Source: Colwellia sp. TT2012 (GTDB taxonomy: Bacteria; Pseudomonadota; Gammaproteobacteria; Enterobacterales; Alteromonadaceae). From it: DNA of 64,000 nt. A model generated the notes under the pieces. The model ran no database searches and was not told the DNA's origin. It worked only from the letters and a program-made list of their open reading frames with translations. Shown in pieces: positions 57,293 through 64,000 of the stretch (positions are counted from its first letter, which is position 1; each line of letters begins with the position of its first letter). The position numbers and the translations under genes are program-made. The stretch lies in contig NZ_LJYX01000022.1 of assembly GCF_001440345.1 (NCBI RefSeq), positions 1 through 64,000 on the forward strand, read 5' to 3'.

Positions 57293-57325
57293 AAAAAAAT
57301 GGCTGTTTAATGAATAAACAGCCAT
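57293..57325 (-). terminator. Rho-independent terminator of the bhc operon
   Basis: ATGGCTGTTTA (57299-57309) pairs with TAAACAGCCAT (57315-57325). On the minus strand the hairpin is followed by seven T. It lies about 75 bp after bhcD. The rest of 57102-57401 shows no gene. Confidence 0.85.
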
Positions 57326-57401
57326 GATGACTTTTCGCCTCCGATGAGGCTTGCTTTTTAGCCGAACTAACTGGAAAAATCTTCGTTAAAAAGCACTAAC
57401 C

Positions 57402-58424
57402 TTATAGTTTAAAGTAAGTCGCTAAACCTTTAGCTTCGGCTAATTCAGCGGCTAGAGCAGCTACCGCTAAATCTTGTAAACCAACACCAGTACCATCAAA
57501 AAGAGTAATGTCTTCCGCTGAAGTACGTCCAGGTTTAGTACCATTAATTACGTCACCTATAGGAACGATATCACTTTGTTGAATTAGTTTGCGCGCAATC
57601 GCGTGCTGGGCTTCACCTATGGTAATTGATTGTGCTAATTCATCGGTAAATACCTTAGCCACTGTCAGTAATTTAGCATCAACTTCTTGCTTACCTTTAG
57701 TATCAGTACCCATACAAGCGATATGAGTACCAGGCTTGATCCAATCTTTTTCAATAAGTGCTTCAAAAGCAGAAGTAATGGTAATAATGACGTCTGCTTG
57801 GGCACAAAGCTCTTCACGTGTTACCGACTCAAACGGTAAACCTAATTCTTCAGCGACAGCGGCAAGGTTAGAAATTTGCTCTGGGTGTAAGTTCCAACAC
57901 ACTACTTTTTCAAAATCACGTTGCTCAACCGCAGCACGTAATTGGAAGGTAGATTGATGGCCAGCACCTATCATGCCTAACACTTTGGCATCTTTTCGGG
58001 CTAAATACGCGATAGAGATAGCAGAAGAAGCGGCCGTACGTACCGCCGTTAAATAGTTACCACCCACTAGAGATTTTAATTTGCCGGTATCCGGATCAAA
58101 TAAAATCACTGTTGATTGATGGTTAGTTAGACCTTTTGCCATGTTACTCGGCCAGTAACCACCAGATTTTAAACCTAATACCATACCGTCACGATCGAAA
58201 CCTGACTTAAAACCATATAAAGCATCGGCATGACCAATGGCTTCACGAATTACCGGAAAGTTGTAGGCGGTTTTTTTAGCCATAGCAGAAAAGACGTTTT
58301 CTACCGCAGTAAAGGCATTGGCTCTACCCATAACTTGTTGGCAAACCTCTTCAGAAATTACTGATACGCCCTTGTTAACGGGTAAAGCGTTTTCTGGTGA
58401 GTTGTTTTCTTGTGTATCACTCAT
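57402..58424 (-). CDS. bhcD: Iminosuccinate reductase BhcD (ornithine cyclodeaminase/mu-crystallin family)
   Basis: 340 aa. NADH-dependent reductase that turns iminosuccinate into aspartate, closing the beta-hydroxyaspartate cycle. Family features are NFPVIREAIGHADALYGFKSGFD, GLTNHQSTVILFDPDTG, the Rossmann motif LGMIGAGHQSTFQLRA (near 149), HIACMGTDTKGKQEVD, and the end LFDGTGVGLQDLAVAA. Its wording is much closer to BhcD of alphaproteobacteria than to true ornithine cyclodeaminases, as far as I can recall the reference. It is the third gene of bhcB-bhcC-bhcD. Confidence 0.88.
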   Translation of the reverse strand: MSDTQENNSPENALPVNKGVSVISEEVCQQVMGRANAFTAVENVFSAMAKKTAYNFPVIREAIGHADALYGFKSGFDRDGMVLGLKSGGYWPSNMAKGLTNHQSTVILFDPDTGKLKSLVGGNYLTAVRTAASSAISIAYLARKDAKVLGMIGAGHQSTFQLRAAVEQRDFEKVVCWNLHPEQISNLAAVAEELGLPFESVTREELCAQADVIITITSAFEALIEKDWIKPGTHIACMGTDTKGKQEVDAKLLTVAKVFTDELAQSITIGEAQHAIARKLIQQSDIVPIGDVINGTKPGRTSAEDITLFDGTGVGLQDLAVAALAAELAEAKGLATYFKL

Positions 58425-58450
58425 AATTTATATCCTCAAAAGGGGAATAC

Positions 58451-58468
58451 CCTCGGTTAATACCGAGG
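58451..58468. repeat. Hairpin between bhcC and bhcD
   Basis: CCTCGGTTAATACCGAGG is a perfect 7-bp stem with a TAAT loop in the 73-bp gap. The same CCTCGGT string forms another hairpin in the bhcB-bhcC gap. It may act in mRNA processing or partial termination. Confidence 0.55.
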
Positions 58469-58497
58469 ATTGGGGGCTGCTATTAAATCAGCGGCTA

Positions 58498-59646
58498 TTA
58501 GTACGCTTTACCACGTGCAGAAACTGGCCATAAGGTTTCAACCTTACCGTTACGCACACCAACGTAGTAATCGTGCACGTTACAAGTAGGATCACAATGA
58601 CCTGGTACCAACTTTAATTTTTCATTAATTTTTAATACGCCGTTCGGATCTGAAATAACACCATGTTCATCAGAACACTTGATGTATTCAACATCATCAC
58701 GACCAAAGATATAGGGTAAACCACTATCGACTGATTGTGCTTTAAGACCGGCATCACAAATAGCTTTGTCGGCTTTGGTATGGCTCATAACAGAGGTTAA
58801 AATAAATAGTGAGTTTTCGAATTCTGAAATTTTCTCGCCATTTTCATCATGAATACGTTGGTAATCAGCATCCATAAATGCGTAAGAACCACACTGTAAT
58901 TCATTGAAAACACCTGAGTTACCTTCAAAGTAGTATGAACCTGTACCACCACCACCAACGATGTCACACTCAAGGCCTTCGGCTTTAAGCATTTCAACTG
59001 TGCGGGCAACCATACCGATAGCAATATCGATTTTTTCTTTACGTGCCTGGAAACTTTCCATATGCTGCATAGCACCTTGGTAAGCTTGAATACCTGAGAA
59101 AGTTAAGCCTGGCGTTGCCGCTATCGCTTTAGCAATATCAACGACCGGTTGGCCTTCAGTAACACCACAACGGCCAGCACCACAATCAATCTCTACTAGA
59201 CATTCAATTTGTGTATCATGTTTAGCAACGGCAGCCGCTAATTCAGCAACGTTATCAATATCATCAACACAAACGATAGTACGGGCACCTAATAAAGGTA
59301 AACGGGCTAAACGGTCAATTTTTGCTGGATCACGAACTTGATTAGACACTAAAATGTCTTTAATACCGCCACGCGCAAATACTTCGGCTTCTGATACTTT
59401 CTGACAACATACACCACAGCTATCACCAAGCTTCTCTTGTAAAAGAGCAATATCTACCGATTTATGCATCTTGCCATGGACACGATGGCGCACGCCCATG
59501 TCTTTCGCGTATTGACCCATTTTAACGATGTTGCGCTCTAACGCGTCTAAATCAACGATTAAACAGGGTGTTTGAATATCGGCTTCATCCATACCCGGAA
59601 TTGCGGGCACGTCATAACCTACGGCTAAATCATTTATTTTTGTCAT
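58498..59646 (-). CDS. bhcC: Beta-hydroxyaspartate aldolase BhcC (D-threonine aldolase fold)
   Basis: 382 aa. PLP enzyme of the alanine-racemase-fold D-threonine aldolase group. In the cycle it joins glycine and glyoxylate into erythro-beta-hydroxyaspartate. Landmarks are TPCLIVDLDALERNI, the PLP-lysine region RHRVHGKMHKSVDIALLQ (K59 by analogy), CLVEIDCGAGRCGV, GIQAYQGAMQH, GGGGTGSYYFEG and the C-terminal metal-type motif VPGHCDPTCNVHDYYVG. The ATG at 59646 has GGAG seven bases ahead, so it is preferred over the one at 59658. Confidence 0.88.
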   Translation of the reverse strand: MTKINDLAVGYDVPAIPGMDEADIQTPCLIVDLDALERNIVKMGQYAKDMGVRHRVHGKMHKSVDIALLQEKLGDSCGVCCQKVSEAEVFARGGIKDILVSNQVRDPAKIDRLARLPLLGARTIVCVDDIDNVAELAAAVAKHDTQIECLVEIDCGAGRCGVTEGQPVVDIAKAIAATPGLTFSGIQAYQGAMQHMESFQARKEKIDIAIGMVARTVEMLKAEGLECDIVGGGGTGSYYFEGNSGVFNELQCGSYAFMDADYQRIHDENGEKISEFENSLFILTSVMSHTKADKAICDAGLKAQSVDSGLPYIFGRDDVEYIKCSDEHGVISDPNGVLKINEKLKLVPGHCDPTCNVHDYYVGVRNGKVETLWPVSARGKAY

Positions 59647-59699
59647 TTTATTCTCCAAAATTTTAATTATTTATATTTATTTAACGTAATATTTTTCAC

Positions 59700-59761
59700 C
59701 ACCGAGGTGCTACGCACTGCTCTGAGAAAAATACCCTGGTAGGCTGGTAAAGCCCTCGGTG
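59700..59761. repeat. Inverted repeat between bhcB and bhcC
   Basis: CACCGAGG (59700-59707) and CCTCGGTG (59754-59761) can close a long hairpin in the gap between bhcB and bhcC. The arm shares CCTCGGT with the hairpin between bhcC and bhcD. Confidence 0.5.
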
Positions 59762-59782
59762 GATAACATGGGCTTTATTTTT

Positions 59783-60760
59783 TTATTTATTCATCCACGG
59801 CAGTTTGTCTAAATCGACATTGCCTCCGGTTATAATTACGCCAACACGCTTGCCCTTGAAAACGTCGGGGTTATTCAAAATACAGGCTAGAGCTACCGCG
59901 GAACTTGGTTCAATAATAATTTTCATTGTTTTCCAGACAAGTTTCATCGCAGCAACGATTTCTTCTTCGCTACAAGTAAAAATATCGGTTACGTACTTGC
60001 TAACAAAGTGCCAAGTTAGATCTTTTAAAGGCACCTTAAGGCCGTCGGCCACTGTGTTTGGCGCATCATCAGCAATAATGTGTCCGGCTCTAAAAGAGCG
60101 CGCGGCATCATCAGCATTTAAAGGTTCAGCCGCGTAAATTTTAACGTCAGGCGCAACATGCGAAAGTGTTAAACAGGTCCCTGAGATCATACCGCCACCA
60201 CCGATAGGGGCTATTACAGCGTCAAGGTTGTTAACTTGCTCAAGCAATTCTTTGGCACAAGTCGCTTGACCGGCAATAACACGAGGATCGTTGTATGGAT
60301 GGACAAAATCAGCACCTGATTGGGCAACAACATCAGCAAATACTGCTTCACGAGAAGAGGTTGACGGTTCACATTCTACGATTTTGCCACCATAGCCGAT
60401 CACCGCATCTTTCTTCGCTTGTGGTGCGGTACGAGGCATGACTACGGTAACGGGAATACCGCGTCGTCCCGCTGCATATGCAAGTGATAAAGCATGGTTT
60501 CCTGAAGAATGCGTGGCAACACCAATCTTTGCTGCTTCGTCGGTTAATCCAAAGACAGCATTACAGGCGCCACGAACTTTAAATGCCGCTGCTTTTTGTA
60601 AGTTTTCACATTTGAAGAATAACTCAGCCCCGGTCATTTCGTTCAAACGCGTTGACGTTAGCACTGGCGTTTTATGGATATAAGGTTGAATGCGTTCATG
60701 GGCAACGAGTACATCTTCGTAGCTTGGAATGATCATAGTCGGTTTGGTCGAACTGCTCAT
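59783..60760 (-). CDS. bhcB: Beta-hydroxyaspartate dehydratase BhcB (threonine-dehydratase fold)
   Basis: 325-aa fold-type II PLP enzyme. It dehydrates beta-hydroxyaspartate to iminosuccinate. It has PLP lysine K61 in AAAFKVRGACNAVF, the substrate loop THSSGNHALSLAYAAG, the phosphate loop IGGGGMISGTC, and no C-terminal ACT domain, unlike ilvA at 15.4 kb. Threonine or serine dehydration would be the alternative reading, but its place directly before bhcC and bhcD supports the assignment. Start ATG 60760 follows AGAGGAAGCT. Confidence 0.87.
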   Translation of the reverse strand: MSSSTKPTMIIPSYEDVLVAHERIQPYIHKTPVLTSTRLNEMTGAELFFKCENLQKAAAFKVRGACNAVFGLTDEAAKIGVATHSSGNHALSLAYAAGRRGIPVTVVMPRTAPQAKKDAVIGYGGKIVECEPSTSSREAVFADVVAQSGADFVHPYNDPRVIAGQATCAKELLEQVNNLDAVIAPIGGGGMISGTCLTLSHVAPDVKIYAAEPLNADDAARSFRAGHIIADDAPNTVADGLKVPLKDLTWHFVSKYVTDIFTCSEEEIVAAMKLVWKTMKIIIEPSSAVALACILNNPDVFKGKRVGVIITGGNVDLDKLPWMNK

Positions 60761-60919
60761 AGCTTCCTCTTAATCTTTTCTTGGCTATTAACCGTGGTAT
60801 TAGTCGCGGTTTTAGCCGTGATATTTCTCGCGTGCTTAGTCGCGCTATTAGTAGTATTTTTCAATAATTAGTCTCAATGTGAGTGTTAATTAGTAGAATA
60901 TTTTGTTTTTATCGCTTCA

Positions 60920-60936
60920 ATTTCACCTTATGAAAA
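60920..60936. promoter_or_regulatory. Candidate BhcR site 1
   Basis: ATTTCACCTTATGAAAA, form TTTCA-N5-TGAAA, lies 160 bp upstream of the bhcB start. It is the nearest to bhcB of three similar palindromes in the bhcB-bhcR spacer. Confidence 0.55.
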
Positions 60937-60962
60937 ATAGCCAAAGCAGGCAAATAAGAGGG

Positions 60963-60979
60963 GTTTCACCATATGAAAT
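60963..60979. promoter_or_regulatory. Candidate BhcR site 2
   Basis: GTTTCACCATATGAAAT, 43 bp (about four helical turns) from site 1, which would put both on the same DNA face. Confidence 0.6.
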
Positions 60980-61063
60980 CCAACCTCGCAGCCACCGAAT
61001 TAAAAATAATAAACAATTGATTTTATTAAACTTATCAACCACTAAATTCAAGCTAAAATTAAT

Positions 61064-61080
61064 ATTTCATCATATGAAAT
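61064..61080. promoter_or_regulatory. Candidate BhcR site 3
   Basis: ATTTCATCATATGAAAT has perfect 7-bp arms around CAT and is the best of the set. It lies 132 bp before bhcR. Confidence 0.6.
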
Positions 61081-61139
61081 AAGCAAACTGAAATTAGTTA
61101 TGGTTTTTGACGCTTTTAGTTCTATATTTAAATCAAAAG

Positions 61140-61167
61140 TTGACACAAGAGTCAAGAAGGGTAATGT
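61140..61167 (+). promoter_or_regulatory. Predicted RutR-like operator and promoter of bhcR
   Basis: TTGACACAAGAGTCAAG at 61140-61156 matches the xdhA palindrome with one arm mismatch. Its TTGACA is a perfect -35, and TAATGT (61162-61167) is a -10 candidate 16 bases on; bhcR starts at 61212. Confidence 0.5.
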
Positions 61168-61211
61168 TAGATGGATGATAAAATTAGGACTGTAAAATAA
61201 GCGGTAACATT

Positions 61212-62000
61212 ATGAACAAAACTAAACCAGAATCTCGCATTCAAGTGCTCGATAGAGCAGCAACATTACTCGATGCGATATCACGCTATACCATGCCGGT
61301 AACATTAAAAGCGCTCAGTGCAGATACTAACTTGGCGCCATCTACTGCTTTTCGTATCTTACATTCCCTTATCGACAATCATTTTGTTGATCGTTGCAAT
61401 TCAGGTAAGTATCAGTTAAGCGGTCGACTCATTAGGTTAAGTAATTATCAATATCAAAATGTTGATTTTCGTAAAGTGGCACTACCTTATATGGAGAAAC
61501 TGCGTGATAAATTTGGTGAAACCATCAACCTTACCGCTCGTGAAGGTGATGTCGTTATTTATGTAGAAAAAGCCGTACCCAATAGAATGATGCATGTACA
61601 ACAAATTATAGGTAGCCGCGCGCCTTTACATGTCACCGGTGTTGGCAAAATGATGTTAGGTATGGAAGGCAGCGAAGGTATTAGTGGCTATGCGCAGCGG
61701 ACAAACTTACCTACCTATACCCGTAAAACATTTTCACAGATAGAAAGCTTAGAGCGCGAATGTATGCGCTGTGTCGAACAAGGTTTTGCCTATGACAACG
61801 AAGAAGCCGAAATAGGCGTAGGTTGTATTGGTGTACTTTTATATGACAGATATGGCGAAGTTGTTGCCGGATTATCGGTGTCAGCACCGATTGAACGCCG
61901 TAAAGATGAGTGGATTAAAGACTTGGTTAAAGCGGGTAAGTCAATTTCCATTGAGCTGGGTTATGTTAAAACCGAACCAGCCATTAAAAAAGCCAGTTAA
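61212..62000 (+). CDS. bhcR: IclR-family regulator, probable BhcR
   Basis: 262 aa with an N-terminal winged helix (QVLDRAATLLDAISRYTMPVTLKALSADTNLAPSTAFRILHSL split over residues 10-52) and an IclR ligand domain (ETINLTAREGDVVIYVEK, RAPLHVTGVGKMMLG, GVGCIGVLLYDRYGEVVAGLSVSAP). It is divergent from bhcB with a 451-bp spacer containing three palindromes. In Paracoccus, BhcR is an IclR regulator of the bhc operon that senses glyoxylate; the same layout here supports the name. Confidence 0.85.
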   Translation: MNKTKPESRIQVLDRAATLLDAISRYTMPVTLKALSADTNLAPSTAFRILHSLIDNHFVDRCNSGKYQLSGRLIRLSNYQYQNVDFRKVALPYMEKLRDKFGETINLTAREGDVVIYVEKAVPNRMMHVQQIIGSRAPLHVTGVGKMMLGMEGSEGISGYAQRTNLPTYTRKTFSQIESLERECMRCVEQGFAYDNEEAEIGVGCIGVLLYDRYGEVVAGLSVSAPIERRKDEWIKDLVKAGKSISIELGYVKTEPAIKKAS

Positions 62001-62111
62001 AAAACATTTTGTAATCGTTAAGTAGATTACATCAGCCGAGATAATAACTCACTGTCAATATAATTATCTTGAGCAAGCTGAACCAGTTTTAAAATTAGAA
62101 GAGTAGCAACT

Positions 62112-62543
62112 ATGTTGACAATAAATAGACTAAACCAAACGGAAGCAAAAACCATCATTGACGGCGCAGTACAAAAAGCCACTGAACTGGGTGTACCCAT
62201 GTGTATTGCTGTTGTCGATGAATCAGGTAATTTAATTGCCTTTGAACGTATGGATGGCGGTAAAGTACACAGTATTATCATTTCGCAAGATAAAGCCTTT
62301 ACCGCGGCATCGGCACGTAAGGGTACCCATGAATTAAATAAAGCCTGTATTCCAGGCGATAAAAATAATTTATTTGGTATCCATACCGCTTTAGGTGGCC
62401 GTATGTGTATTGTTGGTGGTGGTTTACCAATAAGCTTCAATGGCAATGTAGTTGGTGGCATTGGCATCAGCTCAGGCTCGCCAGAGCAAGATTTAAGCTG
62501 TGCGCAAGCAGGCATTGATAGTTTTAGTAAAACCTATGCTTAG
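62112..62543 (+). CDS. GlcG/HbpS-family protein
   Basis: 143 aa of the DUF336 (GlcG/HbpS-like) family, with MCIAVVDESGNLIAFERMDGGK, SQDKAFTAASARKGTHEL and GGGLPISFNGNVVGGIGISSGSPEQDLSCAQAGI. Members are found with glycolate/glyoxylate genes (GlcG) or bind haem (HbpS); the biochemical role of GlcG is unclear. It follows bhcR by 111 bp in the same direction and likely belongs to the glyoxylate regulon. A hairpin follows the gene. Confidence 0.82.
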   Translation: MLTINRLNQTEAKTIIDGAVQKATELGVPMCIAVVDESGNLIAFERMDGGKVHSIIISQDKAFTAASARKGTHELNKACIPGDKNNLFGIHTALGGRMCIVGGGLPISFNGNVVGGIGISSGSPEQDLSCAQAGIDSFSKTYA

Positions 62544-62582
62544 CGGTAAGTTAAGGTGTTAACTCGATAAAAGCACTAAGAC

Positions 62583-62612
62583 GCTAAAGCCATTAGGTTT
62601 TAGCATTCTTTA
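62583..62612 (+). terminator. Terminator after the GlcG-like gene
   Basis: GCTAAAGCC pairs with GGTTTTAGC around an ATTA-type loop, followed by a T-rich stretch. Confidence 0.65.
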
Positions 62613-62686
62613 TTTTATGTACTCTGCTGTTCAATCAGCAAGATATCATAATCAAAAAAGATACTGGCACTAGTTGAATCGGCTTG

Positions 62687-63514
62687 CTAGCTGTTACTTG
62701 GCAAAGCATCAATTGAGCTTAGTATGTCTCGCACTATCGCCTGCCTCTTGTAGAGATCGCTCATGCCGTTTGGGGTATCTATATTTAAGGCAAAAAACAC
62801 TGGCCCGCTTGGCCATTCAACCCAACCTACCCACCAGCCATGCTGACCTTGCCAGCCAGTTTTAGCTCTTAATATCCAGGTTCTTTTTGCTGCAACCACC
62901 ATAAGGTCTTTCACTAATAACTGATGCTCGACTTTAAAAGGCAGTGCGTTTTTATAAAAACGCTGAAGAAACTCTATTTGTTCAAATGCTGAAATGGCAA
63001 GTTTACCGTCAATCCAATAACTACCTTGTGCGGTACTTGAGTCGGCATTACCATAAGCTATTTTCTTCAAATAATTGCCAGACTTTTGCTTACCAAGCTG
63101 TTTAGCAAAAATATCATACACCCAGACCGCAGAGTTACGCATGGCCGAGCGTAAGTTTTGATCTTGATTATGAGGTGAGTAAGCTCTTTTTACCCCATCC
63201 CAAAGAAAAACTTGCCACTCATCTTTGACCAAGCCAGCATCCAGGGCAAACAGCGTGTGCGGGATCTTGTAAGTAGAGGCAGGAGAATAACGTTGCTGAG
63301 CTCTAGTCTGATCAAACACCCAGGTTTGCTCTTGTTGAGCACGTTTATCAAGCACAACTATGGTGCCTTTGGCATTATACTTCTTAAAATACTTGCCCCA
63401 CTCAGCCCCCTGAATGCCTGCTGCTTTTACCTGACTGCTGGAGCTTATAACTAAGATCGACATTAATATAATCGCTGTTATAGCAACGACTTGCAATATT
63501 GTTGAGTTCTTCAT
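62687..63514 (-). CDS. Class D beta-lactamase (OXA-like)
   Basis: 275 aa with a signal segment (about residues 8-31). All class D signatures are present: S80-T-Y-K83 in SPASTYKIPHTLFALDAG, S128-A-V130, Y154-G-N156, WIDGKLAIS and K218-T-G220. The serine is the acyl site and the first lysine is normally carbamylated. STYK replaces the usual STFK. It would hydrolyse penicillin-type beta-lactams in the periplasm; the spectrum cannot be read. It has no flanking transposase, integron site or resistance genes and host-like base composition, so it looks resident. Confidence 0.9.
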   Translation of the reverse strand: MKNSTILQVVAITAIILMSILVISSSSQVKAAGIQGAEWGKYFKKYNAKGTIVVLDKRAQQEQTWVFDQTRAQQRYSPASTYKIPHTLFALDAGLVKDEWQVFLWDGVKRAYSPHNQDQNLRSAMRNSAVWVYDIFAKQLGKQKSGNYLKKIAYGNADSSTAQGSYWIDGKLAISAFEQIEFLQRFYKNALPFKVEHQLLVKDLMVVAAKRTWILRAKTGWQGQHGWWVGWVEWPSGPVFFALNIDTPNGMSDLYKRQAIVRDILSSIDALPSNS

Positions 63515-63619
63515 AAATCGTCCCTAAAGTACTTTTTTTTATTTTGGATAAATAATACTAGTAGCCAATAGTAGCGGCTAAATTAGAGCTGCAACAGCCC
63601 CTAATTGGTAACAAAATAA

Positions 63620-63766
63620 TGATTACCCAACCTGAAAAACTGGCAACTACCTCGGTGCCTAGTGGCGCGGCGAAATCAATGCCCTGATGATGATATTAGC
63701 GCGAAAATCACTAATATCATCATAACCAGAAGAAATTCGACCACTACTCACAGGTAAGATACCGTC
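63620..63766 (-). pseudogene. M23 (LytM) peptidase remnant
   Basis: The minus strand reads DGILPVSSGRISSGYDDISD and then, after a frame change near 63690, HQGIDFAAPLGTEVVASFSG. This is the core of an M23 endopeptidase domain, with the HxGIDFAAP metal-ligand region. The frameshift and lack of flanking domains show a relic. The rest of 63515-63914 shows no gene. Confidence 0.6.
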
Positions 63767-63914
63767 AGTATTAAGCTGTATAGTGAAAAAGCCAAGAGAA
63801 AAAGGCACTGCCCGAAAGATATTGCTCAGCCATAGTTACTCACCTTGCCGCTCTTGTGCTAAATCTTGTCGTATTTTTTCAATATCGGCAATGTCGCTAT
63901 CATCAATTAAGCGG

Positions 63915-64000
63915 CTATTTTTTAGGCTGGTGAAACTCGATAACATTACAGTCGGGATCGCGAATGAAAACCGATGTTCCGGTAGGGAAAACTACCGGCC
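63915..64000 (-). CDS. Glyoxalase/VOC-fold protein, C-terminal end (runs off the right edge)
   Basis: The minus strand encodes VVFPTGTSVFIRDPDCNVIE and FHQPKK before a TAG at 63917-63915. FIRDPD-N-IEF is the closing strand and metal glutamate of vicinal-oxygen-chelate proteins. The gene's beginning is outside the window. Just before the stop there is an A6 run; one base fewer would extend the frame to 63836 with a charged helix ending AQERQGE, so the true end may differ. Confidence 0.6.
   Translation of the reverse strand, partial: PVVFPTGTSVFIRDPDCNVIEFHQPKK

Noticed and set aside
59783..60760. Reading bhcB as a second threonine deaminase (tdcB/ilvA paralogue)
   Set aside because: It lacks ACT domains and sits in the order bhcB-bhcC-bhcD with a divergent IclR gene; a real biosynthetic ilvA is already at 15.4 kb.

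Overview
The window reads as chromosomal DNA of a cold-marine-type gammaproteobacterium of the order Alteromonadales, most like the Colwellia/Thalassotalea group. This rests on the low GC content, the ilvGM-ilvA operon with an Ile/Leu/Val leader peptide, a class II ketol-acid reductoisomerase with divergent ilvY, QmcA/NfeD and YegD neighbours, and the style of the purine genes. It is an inference from protein recognition, not from a search. No rRNA, tRNA or CRISPR was seen.

Layout. 1-2.4 kb is a scrambled patch with pieces of REP-associated transposases (RAYT), inverted REP-like motifs, an exported protein of unknown function and a 5'-truncated HlyD adaptor whose tail is duplicated. 2.5-6 kb holds a small conserved protein, the Hsp70-like YegD and an NfeD/QmcA pair. 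6.3-17 kb is branched-chain amino acid synthesis: ilvD of the three-cysteine type, ilvC/ilvY, comM, and ilvL-ilvG-ilvM-ilvA behind a readable attenuator; ppnP sits among them. 17-28 kb is a copper/silver island: CopC, CopD, two related Met/Cys-rich exported proteins, a DUF411 lipoprotein and a translationally coupled CusCBA pump whose CusB carries two C-terminal CusF-like domains. 28-36 kb is mixed: a periplasmic binding protein, an M19 dipeptidase, HupE, a decayed gene, DoxX and a complete RAYT element.

36-62.5 kb is the most interesting part. Nearly all of it is one programme for living on purines. A Tsx-like porin may admit nucleosides. GuaD makes xanthine, XdhABC makes urate, membrane-bound PuuD with a fused cytochrome c oxidises urate, UraH and UraD make allantoin, AllB makes allantoate, and allantoicase plus AllA split it to glyoxylate and two urea. 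The glyoxylate then has two assimilation routes encoded here: malate synthase G (with a malic enzyme nearby), and the beta-hydroxyaspartate cycle, for which bhcB, bhcC, bhcD and an IclR-type bhcR are adjacent at 57.4-62 kb. An AGXT/PucG-like aminotransferase at 38 kb could supply the missing BhcA step.

Two DNA motifs appear to tie these blocks together. TTGACACA-N-GTCA palindromes overlap likely promoters of the aminotransferase, of xdhA and of bhcR; they resemble the known RutR operator, and a RutR-like TetR protein is encoded in the cluster. TTTCA-N5-TGAAA palindromes, three in the bhcB-bhcR intergenic region and one upstream of xdhA, are candidate BhcR sites. The right end has a GlcG/HbpS-like protein, a complete class D beta-lactamase gene, an M23 peptidase remnant and the end of a glyoxalase-fold gene.
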